19,629 nucleotides of DNA from Rhodobiaceae bacterium (lineage in GTDB: Bacteria > Pseudomonadota > Alphaproteobacteria > Parvibaculales > Parvibaculaceae), in the NCBI GenBank assembly GCA_002746275.1, contig NVWR01000001.1, positions 803,363 to 822,991 on the forward strand, in the 5' to 3' direction. Shown in pieces: positions 1 through 7,121 of this stretch (position 1 is the stretch's first letter; every line of letters begins with the position of its first letter). The notes beneath the pieces are model-generated. The model had not been told where the DNA came from, made no database searches, and saw nothing but the letters and a program-made list of their open reading frames with translations. The translations under genes and the position numbers were made by a program.

Positions 1-1088
1 CGATGAACCAATCGAGGAACATCTAGCTCCACCCGACCACGTTCTCTCAATACCTCCGTGAGGTCCTTAACTTTCTGGCTCCCGTCGCGGCTCGCCACCA
101 ACACGGCGTCTCCAGTGTTGATCACCACCACGTCGCTCAAACCTGAAACACACGTCAACGTATCCGGGCTGTGAATGAGAGACCCACGGGTATCAAGGAG
201 AACGACCTCGCCGGTTACAACATTATCAGATGCATCCTTCTCACCTGTCTGCCAAACCGCGTGCCAAGAGCCCAAGTCTGTCCAGTCACATTTCAGTGGA
301 ACAACGGCCGCAAGATCCGTCTTTTCCATAATGGCGTGATCGATAGAGATACTCTCCAGCTTGCTAAACAGAGAAACCTCGGGGCGGTATATGTCTCCTG
401 TAAACTGCCCACTTCCTAAGGCCTCAATACAGCCGGCGAGTAGATCAGGCATCAACCGTTGGCATTCTGCCAAGAAGGGGCGGACGGGCAGCACAAACAT
501 GCCGCTGTTCCACAGATAACCGCCATCGGAAATCATGCGTTGCGCGGCCTCTGGACCGGGTTTTTCAACGAATGCATTAACGACTTTGGCTCCCTCACCC
601 AGATCCACACCGCATTCAATATAGCCATACCCGGTTTCTGCATAAGTTGGCTCAACACCGAAGGTCACCAACTTGGCTTTCTTCGCCTGCTCAACTGCAA
701 TCGCAACCGCTTCATTCAACCCATCCTCTTCATTGAGAAGATGATCGGAGGGCAAGACAAGCATGCATGCATCTGGGTTCCGCCGCCGGATAGCCAAAGC
801 CGCCATAATGATCGCCGGTGCTGTATTCCGACTAGCGGGCTCAGAAATGACAAGGCTCGGCACAACATCAATTTCACTGAGTTGGCTCTGAACGAAAACC
901 TCAAACTGATCGGAGGTAACGACAACAGGATCGCAGAAATTCCCCTGAGAAAAACGGTTGATCGTCATCTGGAATATCGAATAGTCACGCCCAAAGTTCT
1001 GAAACTGTTTTGGGCATTGAGTTCGAGAGAGCGGCCACAAACGACTACCCACCCCACCCGCCAGAATTACAGGAACAATTTTCATCAT
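1..1088 (-). CDS. manC: Mannose-1-phosphate guanylyltransferase, partial (C-terminus beyond window)
   Basis: Transfers GMP from GTP to mannose-1-phosphate, giving GDP-mannose in the cytoplasm, the substrate of the AlgD enzyme encoded divergently. My own translation of the minus strand is open from position 1088 to the left edge (362 codons). It shows the nucleotidyltransferase signature GGVGSRLWPLSR at residues 11-22, KQF soon after, EPASRNTAPAI, LPSDH (about 112-116), GYGYIE, FVEKP (about 173-177), WNSGMF, SIDHAIMEKT and WTDLGSW. Family members are about 470-480 residues with a C-terminal cupin (phosphomannose isomerase) domain; that part lies outside, so I cannot say whether this copy is bifunctional like AlgA. 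Two ATGs are adjacent (1088 and 1085). I chose 1088 because AGGAGG at 1098-1103 leaves a 9-base gap to it, against 12 for the other. The leader also carries a sigma-54-type promoter. Confidence 0.93.
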   Translation of the reverse strand, partial: MMKIVPVILAGGVGSRLWPLSRTQCPKQFQNFGRDYSIFQMTINRFSQGNFCDPVVVTSDQFEVFVQSQLSEIDVVPSLVISEPASRNTAPAIIMAALAIRRRNPDACMLVLPSDHLLNEEDGLNEAVAIAVEQAKKAKLVTFGVEPTYAETGYGYIECGVDLGEGAKVVNAFVEKPGPEAAQRMISDGGYLWNSGMFVLPVRPFLAECQRLMPDLLAGCIEALGSGQFTGDIYRPEVSLFSKLESISIDHAIMEKTDLAAVVPLKCDWTDLGSWHAVWQTGEKDASDNVVTGEVVLLDTRGSLIHSPDTLTCVSGLSDVVVINTGDAVLVASRDGSQKVKDLTEVLRERGRVELDVPRLVH

Positions 1089-1096
1089 TGAGATTT

Positions 1097-1103
1097 ACCT
1101 CCT
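1097..1103 (-). promoter_or_regulatory. Strong ribosome binding site of manC
   Basis: AGGAGGT on the minus strand is a near-perfect Shine-Dalgarno sequence. Its spacing decides for the upstream of the two tandem ATG codons (1088 rather than 1085). Confidence 0.8.
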
Positions 1104-1126
1104 CGTATTTGACCTAATGAAAGATA

Positions 1127-1142
1127 GGCAAAGCCTGTGCCA
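1127..1142 (-). promoter_or_regulatory. Sigma-54 (RpoN) type -24/-12 promoter of manC
   Basis: The minus strand reads TGGCACAGGCTTTGCC. Against the established sigma-54 consensus TGGCACG-N4-TTGCW it matches all of TGGCAC and TTGC, with the invariant GG and GC separated by exactly 10 bases. It lies 54 bases upstream of the manC ATG, so transcription would start about 30 bases before the gene, leaving room for the AGGAGGT site. Sigma-54 promoters need an ATP-driven enhancer-binding protein; inverted repeats further upstream are candidate sites for one. Confidence 0.72.
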
Positions 1143-1430
1143 GAACCTTTCATCCACAAACCGTTAGGCACCCCACAACCACGAATTGCCATCTGCAATG
1201 GATGCATTCGCAAAAGCAATCTTGAAAATTGCGTTGCGCACAGATCCCGTCCCCCGTACGTGACAAGAGCCACAATTCCAGAGCCTGTATCCCTCACGGA
1301 AAGGCACGCGCATCGCGATAGACCTGGCCCTATGGGAAATGACTCGAAACAACGTCACAATGACGGTCTCGCTACCTTCTTGGATGGAGACTTCATACTC
1401 GCGCTTGAGCCCTTCCCTATACATTACCCA

Positions 1431-1456
1431 TTCGCAAATCGCATTTTTGTTGCGAA
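1431..1456. repeat. Inverted repeat TTCGCAA-N12-TTGCGAA, possible activator site
   Basis: Perfect 7-bp arms (1431-1437 and 1450-1456) with a 12-base spacer. It lies about 70-95 bp upstream of the algD -24 element and about 290 bp from the manC -24 element, a distance range usual for sigma-54 enhancer-binding proteins. A 7-bp inverted repeat can occur by chance in 490 bp, so its role is unproven. Confidence 0.4.
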
Positions 1457-1482
1457 CGACAAATATCTTTCGCTATCACATC

Positions 1483-1502
1483 GGAATAACACTCCGTATT
1501 CC
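1483..1502. repeat. Inverted repeat GGAATA-N8-TATTCC upstream of algD
   Basis: Perfect 6-bp arms at 1483-1488 and 1497-1502 with an 8-base spacer, ending 23 bp before the candidate algD -24 element. Its size and two-fold symmetry suit a dimeric regulator, but there is no matching named consensus that I recognise. Confidence 0.35.
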
Positions 1503-1524
1503 ACCATTTTCCTGCGACAATTTC

Positions 1525-1540
1525 CGGCACGAAGTTTGAA
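1525..1540 (+). promoter_or_regulatory. Weaker sigma-54-like promoter of algD
   Basis: The plus strand reads CGGCACGAAGTTTGAA. GGCACG and TTG match the sigma-54 consensus with correct spacing, but the first T is C and the -12 GC is GA. The GC is normally highly conserved, so taken alone this would be doubtful. What supports it is position: it starts 55 bases upstream of the algD ATG, almost the same as the strong element before manC (54 bases). Confidence 0.42.
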
Positions 1541-1579
1541 ACGTAGGTCCTGTAGTCAACTGGTTATGGGAGAGAATTT

Positions 1580-3025
1580 ATGAACATCCACATACAGGCC
1601 CGGACGGAAACGCCCCACTGCAGGCGCGATTTCGGCATCTCACGCAGGCTTGATGAGATACACATCCGTCCCGTCCAATCTCCCCACAAGTCATCCGTAA
1701 GTATCATCGGGCTTGGGTATGTTGGGTGTGTTTCGATGGCGTGTCTTTCTAAGCTAGGACACAAAGTTCAAGGCATCGACCTGGACACACGTAAAGTCGA
1801 TGCAATCAATAATGGGGACGCACCAATTGTTGAGGCTGGGCTGAAGGATATGCTGCGCCGGGGGCTTGGTAACGGGTTAATTTCTGCATCCAAAGATTTC
1901 CAAACAGCTATCGCTCAAACCGACATCACATTTGTTTCTGTGGGCACGCCCACATCGAAATCTGGCGGCTGCGACATCTCTTATATTCAGGCCGCGGCGC
2001 GATCAATCGGGGAGGCCATACGAGTAAAATCTGACTATCATGTGGTAGTCCTTCGGTGCTCGGTACCACCCGGAACAACGATGGATGTGATGGTGCCGGA
2101 AATCGAAAAGTCCTCAGGCAAACGCTTGGGAGATGGGTTTGGGATCTGTTTCAATCCAGAATTCTTACGCGAAGGAACGGCGGTCGCCGATTTCTTTTCC
2201 CCGCCCAAAACAGTCATTGGCGCATCCGACCAGCGCTCTGCCGACTTGCTTGCGGATATCTATCGTACCGTCGACGCCCACCCTCTTCACATCAGCATCG
2301 GTGCTGCGGAGATGGTGAAGTATGTGGACAATGTTTGGCATGCAACAAAGGTGACGTTTGCAAACGAGACGGGGCGATTCTGCAAGGAATTGGGTATCGA
2401 CAGCCATGAGGTGATGAATGTCTTTATACAAGACAAGAAGCTCAACTTGTCTCCCTACTACCTGAAGCCCGGGTTTGCATTCGGCGGATCCTGCCTGCCG
2501 AAAGAGGTTCGCGCCATGGAACATATGGCGATGAAAATGGGGATCAAAACCCCTTTGATGAAAAGCCTAACACCAAGTAATTTGGCGCAGATAGAGAGTG
2601 TTCTCGACATGATCGAGAAAACGGATCGAAAACGTATTGGCTTTTTAGGCGTCACATTCAAACCAGATACGGATGATCTACGCGAAAGCCCTACATTGGC
2701 CGTCATGGCTCGACTGCACGACGCCAATTATACGATCATGGCTCACGATGTTAATCTGAACAACGCGGCGAATATGGAATCTCAGCTACGTTACATTGGC
2801 CGCACGCAGCCGGAACTTTCAGGCATCACAAAATGCCTACCCCAGCTCATCATCCCCAATATCGCGACCATTCTGGGACAGTGCGATTTGCTGGTCGTAT
2901 CGCACAAAAACGATGTCTACCAGCAAGCCGTAAAATGCCGTCGTGACCTGACAAAGGTCATCGACCTGGTTCGACTGTATGACGAGCACCCCAACGAGCG
3001 GGGCTATGAAGGTATTTCCTGGTAA
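1580..3025 (+). CDS. algD: GDP-mannose 6-dehydrogenase (AlgD family)
   Basis: NAD-dependent four-electron oxidation of GDP-mannose to GDP-mannuronate, the committed step toward alginate-like polymers. The Rossmann motif GLGYVG is at residues 45-49 region, followed by acidic GIDLD. Further signs are VLRCSVPPGTT, FNPEFLREGTAVADF, KYVDNVWHATKV and GFAFGGSCLPKE, whose catalytic cysteine is residue 305. Pseudomonas AlgD has it at 268, so the body aligns with an offset of 37. That offset is an N-terminal extension of about 37 residues before the usual start. No ATG, GTG, TTG or CTG lies in frame within it, and the first ATG is preceded by GGGAGAG at 7-base spacing, so the extension appears real. 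AlgD rather than UDP-glucose dehydrogenase is favoured by the GFAFGGSCLPKE motif and by the manC neighbour. Length 481 residues; stop TAA at 3023-3025. Confidence 0.94.
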   Translation: MNIHIQARTETPHCRRDFGISRRLDEIHIRPVQSPHKSSVSIIGLGYVGCVSMACLSKLGHKVQGIDLDTRKVDAINNGDAPIVEAGLKDMLRRGLGNGLISASKDFQTAIAQTDITFVSVGTPTSKSGGCDISYIQAAARSIGEAIRVKSDYHVVVLRCSVPPGTTMDVMVPEIEKSSGKRLGDGFGICFNPEFLREGTAVADFFSPPKTVIGASDQRSADLLADIYRTVDAHPLHISIGAAEMVKYVDNVWHATKVTFANETGRFCKELGIDSHEVMNVFIQDKKLNLSPYYLKPGFAFGGSCLPKEVRAMEHMAMKMGIKTPLMKSLTPSNLAQIESVLDMIEKTDRKRIGFLGVTFKPDTDDLRESPTLAVMARLHDANYTIMAHDVNLNNAANMESQLRYIGRTQPELSGITKCLPQLIIPNIATILGQCDLLVVSHKNDVYQQAVKCRRDLTKVIDLVRLYDEHPNERGYEGISW

Positions 3026-3295
3026 GTCGTCGACAAACAATTCTGAAGAACGCCAATGCCCGTGGTCACATAATAAAGCTGATTGCGGGCATTAGTCATT
3101 CGTAAGATGGAAACTTTGGCCAGATAACTTCTCCACACGAGACCTCAATGTCTCTCGAAGGGGCGAAGCCCGGGAAAAAGTGCCAGCCCCCACCGTGCCT
3201 GTTGAGAGCAATGGCGAGGCACCGTCTGCGAATAGGACACGCCCCACATCATTTTGGACAAAGGACTTTAGATGTTTCTCTGGCCGGACCCGGCG
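3026..3295. other. Convergent spacer between algD and the hlyD-like gene
   Basis: 270 bp without a credible gene. It holds an inverted repeat 30 bp after algD (3055-3093), a small GGGC-GAA-GCCC hairpin (3161-3171), and GTGCCT/AGGCAC arms (3195-3200 and 3217-3222). On the minus strand a T5 run (3175-3179) lies 15 bases beyond the last pair, too far for a classical intrinsic terminator. Both flanking genes converge here, so termination is expected, but no clear terminator is visible. Confidence 0.45.
3055..3093 (+). terminator. Possible weak terminator hairpin after algD
   Basis: Perfect 8-bp arms AATGCCCG and CGGGCATT with a 23-base loop begin 30 bp after the algD stop. There is no U-tract after it, so it may stabilise the 3' end rather than terminate by itself. 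Confidence 0.35.
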
Positions 3296-4717
3296 TCACC
3301 TCTCCCGGATCGCTTCATCGCGGTAGCGCAGCAACGGCGTCAACAGATATTCAATGACGCGACGATGGCCCGTCTTCACTTCCACGGTAACGGACATGCC
3401 GGGCGTCAGCGCCCTGTCCTCGCCCGCCGCACGCATGGTGAGACTGTCCATTGACACACGCACCGGGAAGACAAGCCCCACCCCTTCCTGCTCAATTGCA
3501 TCGTTGGACACATCCAGCACCAGCCCGTCAATCGTGCCGTACTTGGTGAACGGAAAGGCATCTATCTTGATCTCTACGGCCTGCTCCATCAGCACAAAGC
3601 CCTTATCCTTGTTGAGAAGCATGGCTTCCACCTCCAGCCCACCGCCTGTTGGTACCACGATCATCAGCTGCTGATCGGTGGTCACCACCTCCCCTACCGT
3701 GTGCACGGCAAGCTGGCGCACCGTGCCCGCGACCGGCGCATGCAGACGATTGCGCGCCTCCCGCCGTGTTGCCTTGATCAGCTCCTGAGTGAGCCCGGCA
3801 ATGCGTGTCTCCACATCGGACAAATCGGTGACAGCCTGGCTCAAGAACACCGCCACCGTCTCATGTTCACGCAGGAAGGTTGCTGCAATCGCCGATTCCA
3901 CTTCTGCTGCCTGCCCCTGCTCGGTGCGGAGATTTGCGCGCTCCTCATAAAGAAGTTGAGCCACCTGCAAATAGCCGGCTCTGGTGCCCGTTGCACGCTC
4001 CAGCAGAGTCTTAAACATATCCACCCGCTCTGCGATAACGCCAACGAGTTTCTCTCGTTCCTCAATGCTGCCAGCGATACGGGCAAGTTCGGCCACGCGC
4101 TGCTCGCGCTCCCCCGCCAGACTGGCGAGCGAGGCACGATGGGAGGCCACCGTACGCAGTAGCACTTCCGACTGCATGGCCAGCATTTCTATATCGACCG
4201 GGATGTCGGGTTTGAGCGCAACCTCGCGGGGGCCTAAACCATCGCGACCAGCGCGCACCGTCTCGCGCAGCCGCGCAGCCTGCAGTTCCGCCGCCATCAG
4301 GTCATGGGCCAGCCGTTCCCTGTCCGCCGTGGAGTCCGTTGGATCTAGCTCAATCATCAATTCACCCGCCACCACCTGCTGCCCGTCCCGTACATAGATC
4401 GCGCGCACGGTGCCTGTCTCCAGAGGCTCGATTACCTTGACTTGACCGGTTGGTATAATCCGACCGACGAGCGTTGCATTGATGTCTATCTTGCCGAAGA
4501 TTGACCAGACGATGGTGATGACAAAAAGCCCGACAATCAGGCTGGCAAGAATGCGCCCGGCAGGAGAGGCCGGCGTGTCCGTGATCTCAATTGCGGCGGG
4601 CAAGAAAGCCCGTTCCGACATTGTGCGTGCAGGCGGCTTGGGGTTCCGCACCTCATCTTCCCAAGTGACCCGGGCGATCTCCCAATAGCGTTTCATCTCT
4701 TCCCAGAATTCACTCAT
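3296..4717 (-). CDS. hlyD: HlyD-type periplasmic adaptor of type I secretion
   Basis: Membrane fusion protein that links the inner-membrane ABC exporter to a TolC-type outer-membrane channel. Order of parts: a cytoplasmic N-terminus of about 55 residues with a WEEMKRYWEIARVTWEDE amphipathic stretch; one membrane helix at about 56-74; a first lipoyl/barrel half near 84-130 (VIEPLETGTVRAIYVRDGQ); a long coiled-coil region to about 330; the second lipoyl half (LHAPVAGTVRQL, about 335-368); and the typical HlyD ending LTPGMSVTVEVKTGHRRVIEYLLTPL. 473 residues is the family length. The ATG is 3 bp after the TAG of the exporter gene and the ribosome site GGCGGAA lies inside that gene's end, so the two are co-transcribed and probably translationally coupled. 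Confidence 0.95.
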   Translation of the reverse strand: MSEFWEEMKRYWEIARVTWEDEVRNPKPPARTMSERAFLPAAIEITDTPASPAGRILASLIVGLFVITIVWSIFGKIDINATLVGRIIPTGQVKVIEPLETGTVRAIYVRDGQQVVAGELMIELDPTDSTADRERLAHDLMAAELQAARLRETVRAGRDGLGPREVALKPDIPVDIEMLAMQSEVLLRTVASHRASLASLAGEREQRVAELARIAGSIEEREKLVGVIAERVDMFKTLLERATGTRAGYLQVAQLLYEERANLRTEQGQAAEVESAIAATFLREHETVAVFLSQAVTDLSDVETRIAGLTQELIKATRREARNRLHAPVAGTVRQLAVHTVGEVVTTDQQLMIVVPTGGGLEVEAMLLNKDKGFVLMEQAVEIKIDAFPFTKYGTIDGLVLDVSNDAIEQEGVGLVFPVRVSMDSLTMRAAGEDRALTPGMSVTVEVKTGHRRVIEYLLTPLLRYRDEAIRER

Positions 4718-4720
4718 GTG

Positions 4721-6844
4721 CTATTCCGCCGGCTGGTCGAGGACACCGGTCTGATGCCTATACAAAGAAGCGTAGCGACCGTCGAGTTTGAGCAATTCCT
4801 CGTGGGTGCCGGATTCGGTAATGCGGCCAGCCTCAACCGTGATAATACGGCTGGCATTGCGCACCGCCGCTAACCGGTGTGCAATGATAATCACCGTACG
4901 GCCCTTACAGATCGAGGCCATGTTTTTCTGAATGAGATACTCAGACTCATAGTCAAGCGCACTCGTGGCCTCATCCAGGATGAGAATACGGGGGTTGGTC
5001 ACCAGCGCGCGCGCAATGGCGATGCGCTGCCGTTGCCCCCCCGACAGGTTGGCACCACGCTCTTCCAGAATTGAATCATACCCATTGGGCAGTTCCAGAA
5101 TAAATTCGTGCGCGCCCGACAAGTTGGCTGCAGCCACCACCCGCTCCATCGGCAGGGACGGATTAGCCAGCGCTATGTTTTCGCGGACCGAACGGTTGAA
5201 CAGCATATTTTCCTGCAACACCACACCGACCTGGCGCCGCAGCCAGCTCGGGTCAATCATCGCGATGTCCACACCGTCGACCAGCACACGGCCACTCTCC
5301 GGCACATAAAGCCGCTGCGCGAGCTTCGTCAGCGTGCTCTTGCCAGATCCTGAAGGCCCTACGATACCAAGTACTTCGCCCGGCTGAATATCAAGCGTGA
5401 CGTCTTTCAGAACCTCCGGCCCCCCAGGGCGGTAGCGGAAGGTCACATGGTCAAACATCACGCGGCCTTTAAGGTCAGGCAGATTGGAGCGTGCATTGCT
5501 GCCGGTTGCCTCCGTGGGCTGGTTCAAAATGTCGCCCAGCCGATCAACTGAAATACGCGCCTGCTGAAAATCCTGCCAGAGCTGTGCCAACCGCAAGATT
5601 GGACCACTCACCCGCCCGGACAACATGTTGAATGCCACCAATTGCCCAACTGTAATGTCACCCTCAATCACCAGCCTCGCCCCAACCCAAAGCGTCAGGG
5701 CAATCACGATCTTGTTAATGAACTGAGCCACCTGGCCTGCGACATTGCCGAGGTTCGATGCCTTGAAACTTGCTGTCACATAGGCCGCTAGCTGATCCTC
5801 CCAGCGGCGTTGCATCTGTGGCTCGACCGCCATGGCTTTTAGCGTCTCCACCCCAACGATGGACTCAACGAGAAAAGTCTGGTTCTCCGCCCCCCGTTGA
5901 AACCGTTCCTCCACCCGCGCCCGCAACATCGGCGTCACCAGAATGGAGAGAAGAACGTAAAACGGGATCGACCCCAGCACAATGAGCGTCAAGGTTGGGC
6001 TGTAGAGCCACATCACCGCCAAAAAAACAAACATGAAGAAAATATCGATAACCAGGGTGAGAGCCGAACCAGTAAGAAATGACCGGATGGTCTCCAGCTC
6101 GCGCACCCGGGCAACGGTCTGCCCCGTTTGGCGCGACTCGAAATAGCTGATCGGCAGCGCCATCAAATGCTTGAAAAGGCTCGCTCCCAGAACAACATCC
6201 ACCCGGCTGGTGGTGTGGCTGAATGTGTAAGTGCGGAGCGCACCCAGCACGACTTCAAAAATCGAAATCGCCACCAGGCCAAAGACAAGCACATCAAGTG
6301 TTGTCAGGCCCCTGTGTACCAGTACCCGGTCGATCACTAGCTGGAAAAACAATGGCGTTACAAGGGCGAATAGTTGCAGGAAAAACGAAGCAACCAGCAC
6401 TTCCCCAAACAGTTTTCTGTATTTGACAATCGCCGGGATGAACCAGCTGACATCAAATTTACGCTGTTCTCCCGCGAGGCTTGCACGCGTTGTAAAAAGA
6501 ACAAGGTCTCCAGACCAGACGTCGGAAAACTCTTCCTCAGTCATCTCCTGCGGGGCCTGGGCGCCGGGGTCTTGAACGAGAACTTTGTCCTCCGCTGCTT
6601 TGGCGAGGACAAGGAATGACCCATCTTTTTTGAGTGCAATAGCTGGTAAGGAGACCTGCGCCAAGCGGTCAAAAGACGATGCAACTTTCCGCGCGCGAAA
6701 GCCGATATGTTTCGCGACACGCAACATATCCTCAACGCTACCAACACCGTCTGTCAGCCCAAGATCATGGGTAACCTGAGACGGTTCAAAAGGCAGCCGA
6801 TAGTATTGCGTCAGTAACGCAATACATCCCATTCCACTGTCCAC
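4721..6844 (-). CDS. hlyB: HlyB-type ABC exporter with inactive C39-like domain
   Basis: Inner-membrane ATPase/permease of the type I system, 707 residues. An N-terminal C39 peptidase-like domain (about 1-125) reads DSGMGC where active C39 peptidases have DCG, so the catalytic cysteine is serine; the histidine position of HlyB (DGRHF) is DGSFL. It is therefore a non-cleaving docking domain, as in HlyB. The transmembrane domain (about 145-420) contains HlyB-like stretches such as PISYFESRQTG, VARVRELETIRSFLTG and RLAQLWQDFQQ. The nucleotide-binding domain has Walker A GPSGSGKST (496-504), signature LSGGQ (600-604), Walker B ILILDEA with E625, and the H-loop His656. The start is GTG at 6844: an in-frame TGA lies at 6851-6853, so nothing earlier is possible, which makes the N-terminus a few residues shorter than HlyB. 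An ATG at codon 5 is the alternative start. Confidence 0.96.
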   Translation of the reverse strand: MDSGMGCIALLTQYYRLPFEPSQVTHDLGLTDGVGSVEDMLRVAKHIGFRARKVASSFDRLAQVSLPAIALKKDGSFLVLAKAAEDKVLVQDPGAQAPQEMTEEEFSDVWSGDLVLFTTRASLAGEQRKFDVSWFIPAIVKYRKLFGEVLVASFFLQLFALVTPLFFQLVIDRVLVHRGLTTLDVLVFGLVAISIFEVVLGALRTYTFSHTTSRVDVVLGASLFKHLMALPISYFESRQTGQTVARVRELETIRSFLTGSALTLVIDIFFMFVFLAVMWLYSPTLTLIVLGSIPFYVLLSILVTPMLRARVEERFQRGAENQTFLVESIVGVETLKAMAVEPQMQRRWEDQLAAYVTASFKASNLGNVAGQVAQFINKIVIALTLWVGARLVIEGDITVGQLVAFNMLSGRVSGPILRLAQLWQDFQQARISVDRLGDILNQPTEATGSNARSNLPDLKGRVMFDHVTFRYRPGGPEVLKDVTLDIQPGEVLGIVGPSGSGKSTLTKLAQRLYVPESGRVLVDGVDIAMIDPSWLRRQVGVVLQENMLFNRSVRENIALANPSLPMERVVAAANLSGAHEFILELPNGYDSILEERGANLSGGQRQRIAIARALVTNPRILILDEATSALDYESEYLIQKNMASICKGRTVIIIAHRLAAVRNASRIITVEAGRITESGTHEELLKLDGRYASLYRHQTGVLDQPAE

Positions 6845-7121
6845 GCACCCTCACCCTTCGGAACCTATCAACTCCCCGTGCAACCTTTTATGTCGCCTAG
6901 GTTGTATACAGCCTACAGCACCGTTGTTTCATTGTGAAAGAAGATGTTTTATTTCGACGAGGTTGTTGGGTTTTTCATAGACCGAGCTGGTCTCTGTCAC
7001 GGTAAAGGGAGCACACACATATTTGATGGTAGAGCTAAGCTTGTGTCCCATAAGCCGTGACACGGGGCCTAACGGCATCATGAAATTCGGTCGCTTTGAG
7101 AAAAACTAGCCTCACCTTCTT
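6845..7121. promoter_or_regulatory. Spacer upstream of the exporter genes, likely own promoter
   Basis: 277 bp between the GNAT gene and hlyB, all genes on the minus strand. It contains no convincing gene. The length and the 18-bp palindrome at 6898-6915 suggest that hlyB-hlyD have their own regulated promoter instead of depending only on read-through. A small CCGTG-A-CACGG hairpin is at 7055-7065. I could not identify a confident -35/-10 pair, nor a terminator after the GNAT gene (only a T5 run on the minus strand shortly after its stop, without a good stem). Confidence 0.5.
6898..6915. promoter_or_regulatory. 18-bp near-perfect palindrome, candidate operator of hlyBD
   Basis: TAGGTTGTATACAGCCTA is symmetric except for one pair (T/G at positions 5 and 14). 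It lies 54-71 bases upstream of the hlyB GTG, where an operator overlapping a promoter would be. The core TTGTATACAG resembles GntR-type sites (GT and AC half-steps around a short centre), but that assignment is only suggestive. Confidence 0.45.

Larger units (their letters stand above)
1089..1579. promoter_or_regulatory. Divergent control region between manC and algD
   Basis: This 491-bp stretch separates two divergent genes of the same pathway. I see no convincing gene in it: the short open frames on either strand have no recognisable domain. It holds a sigma-54-like element at each end, two perfect inverted repeats (1431-1456 and 1483-1502) and the ribosome binding sites of both genes. The length is generous for a simple divergent promoter and suits enhancer-dependent control. 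Confidence 0.7.

Noticed and set aside
1137..1583. Open frames in the manC-algD gap, e.g. 1137-1583 plus and 1164-1424 minus
   Set aside because: No recognisable domain, no good ribosome sites, they overlap each other and the promoter elements, and the composition looks like non-coding DNA.
6865..6885. Sigma-54-like TTGCACG...TTGAT upstream of hlyB
   Set aside because: The invariant GG is TG and the spacing is one base too long.
7055..7065. CCGTGACACGG hairpin as terminator of the GNAT gene
   Set aside because: Loop of one base and no T-run on the minus strand after it.
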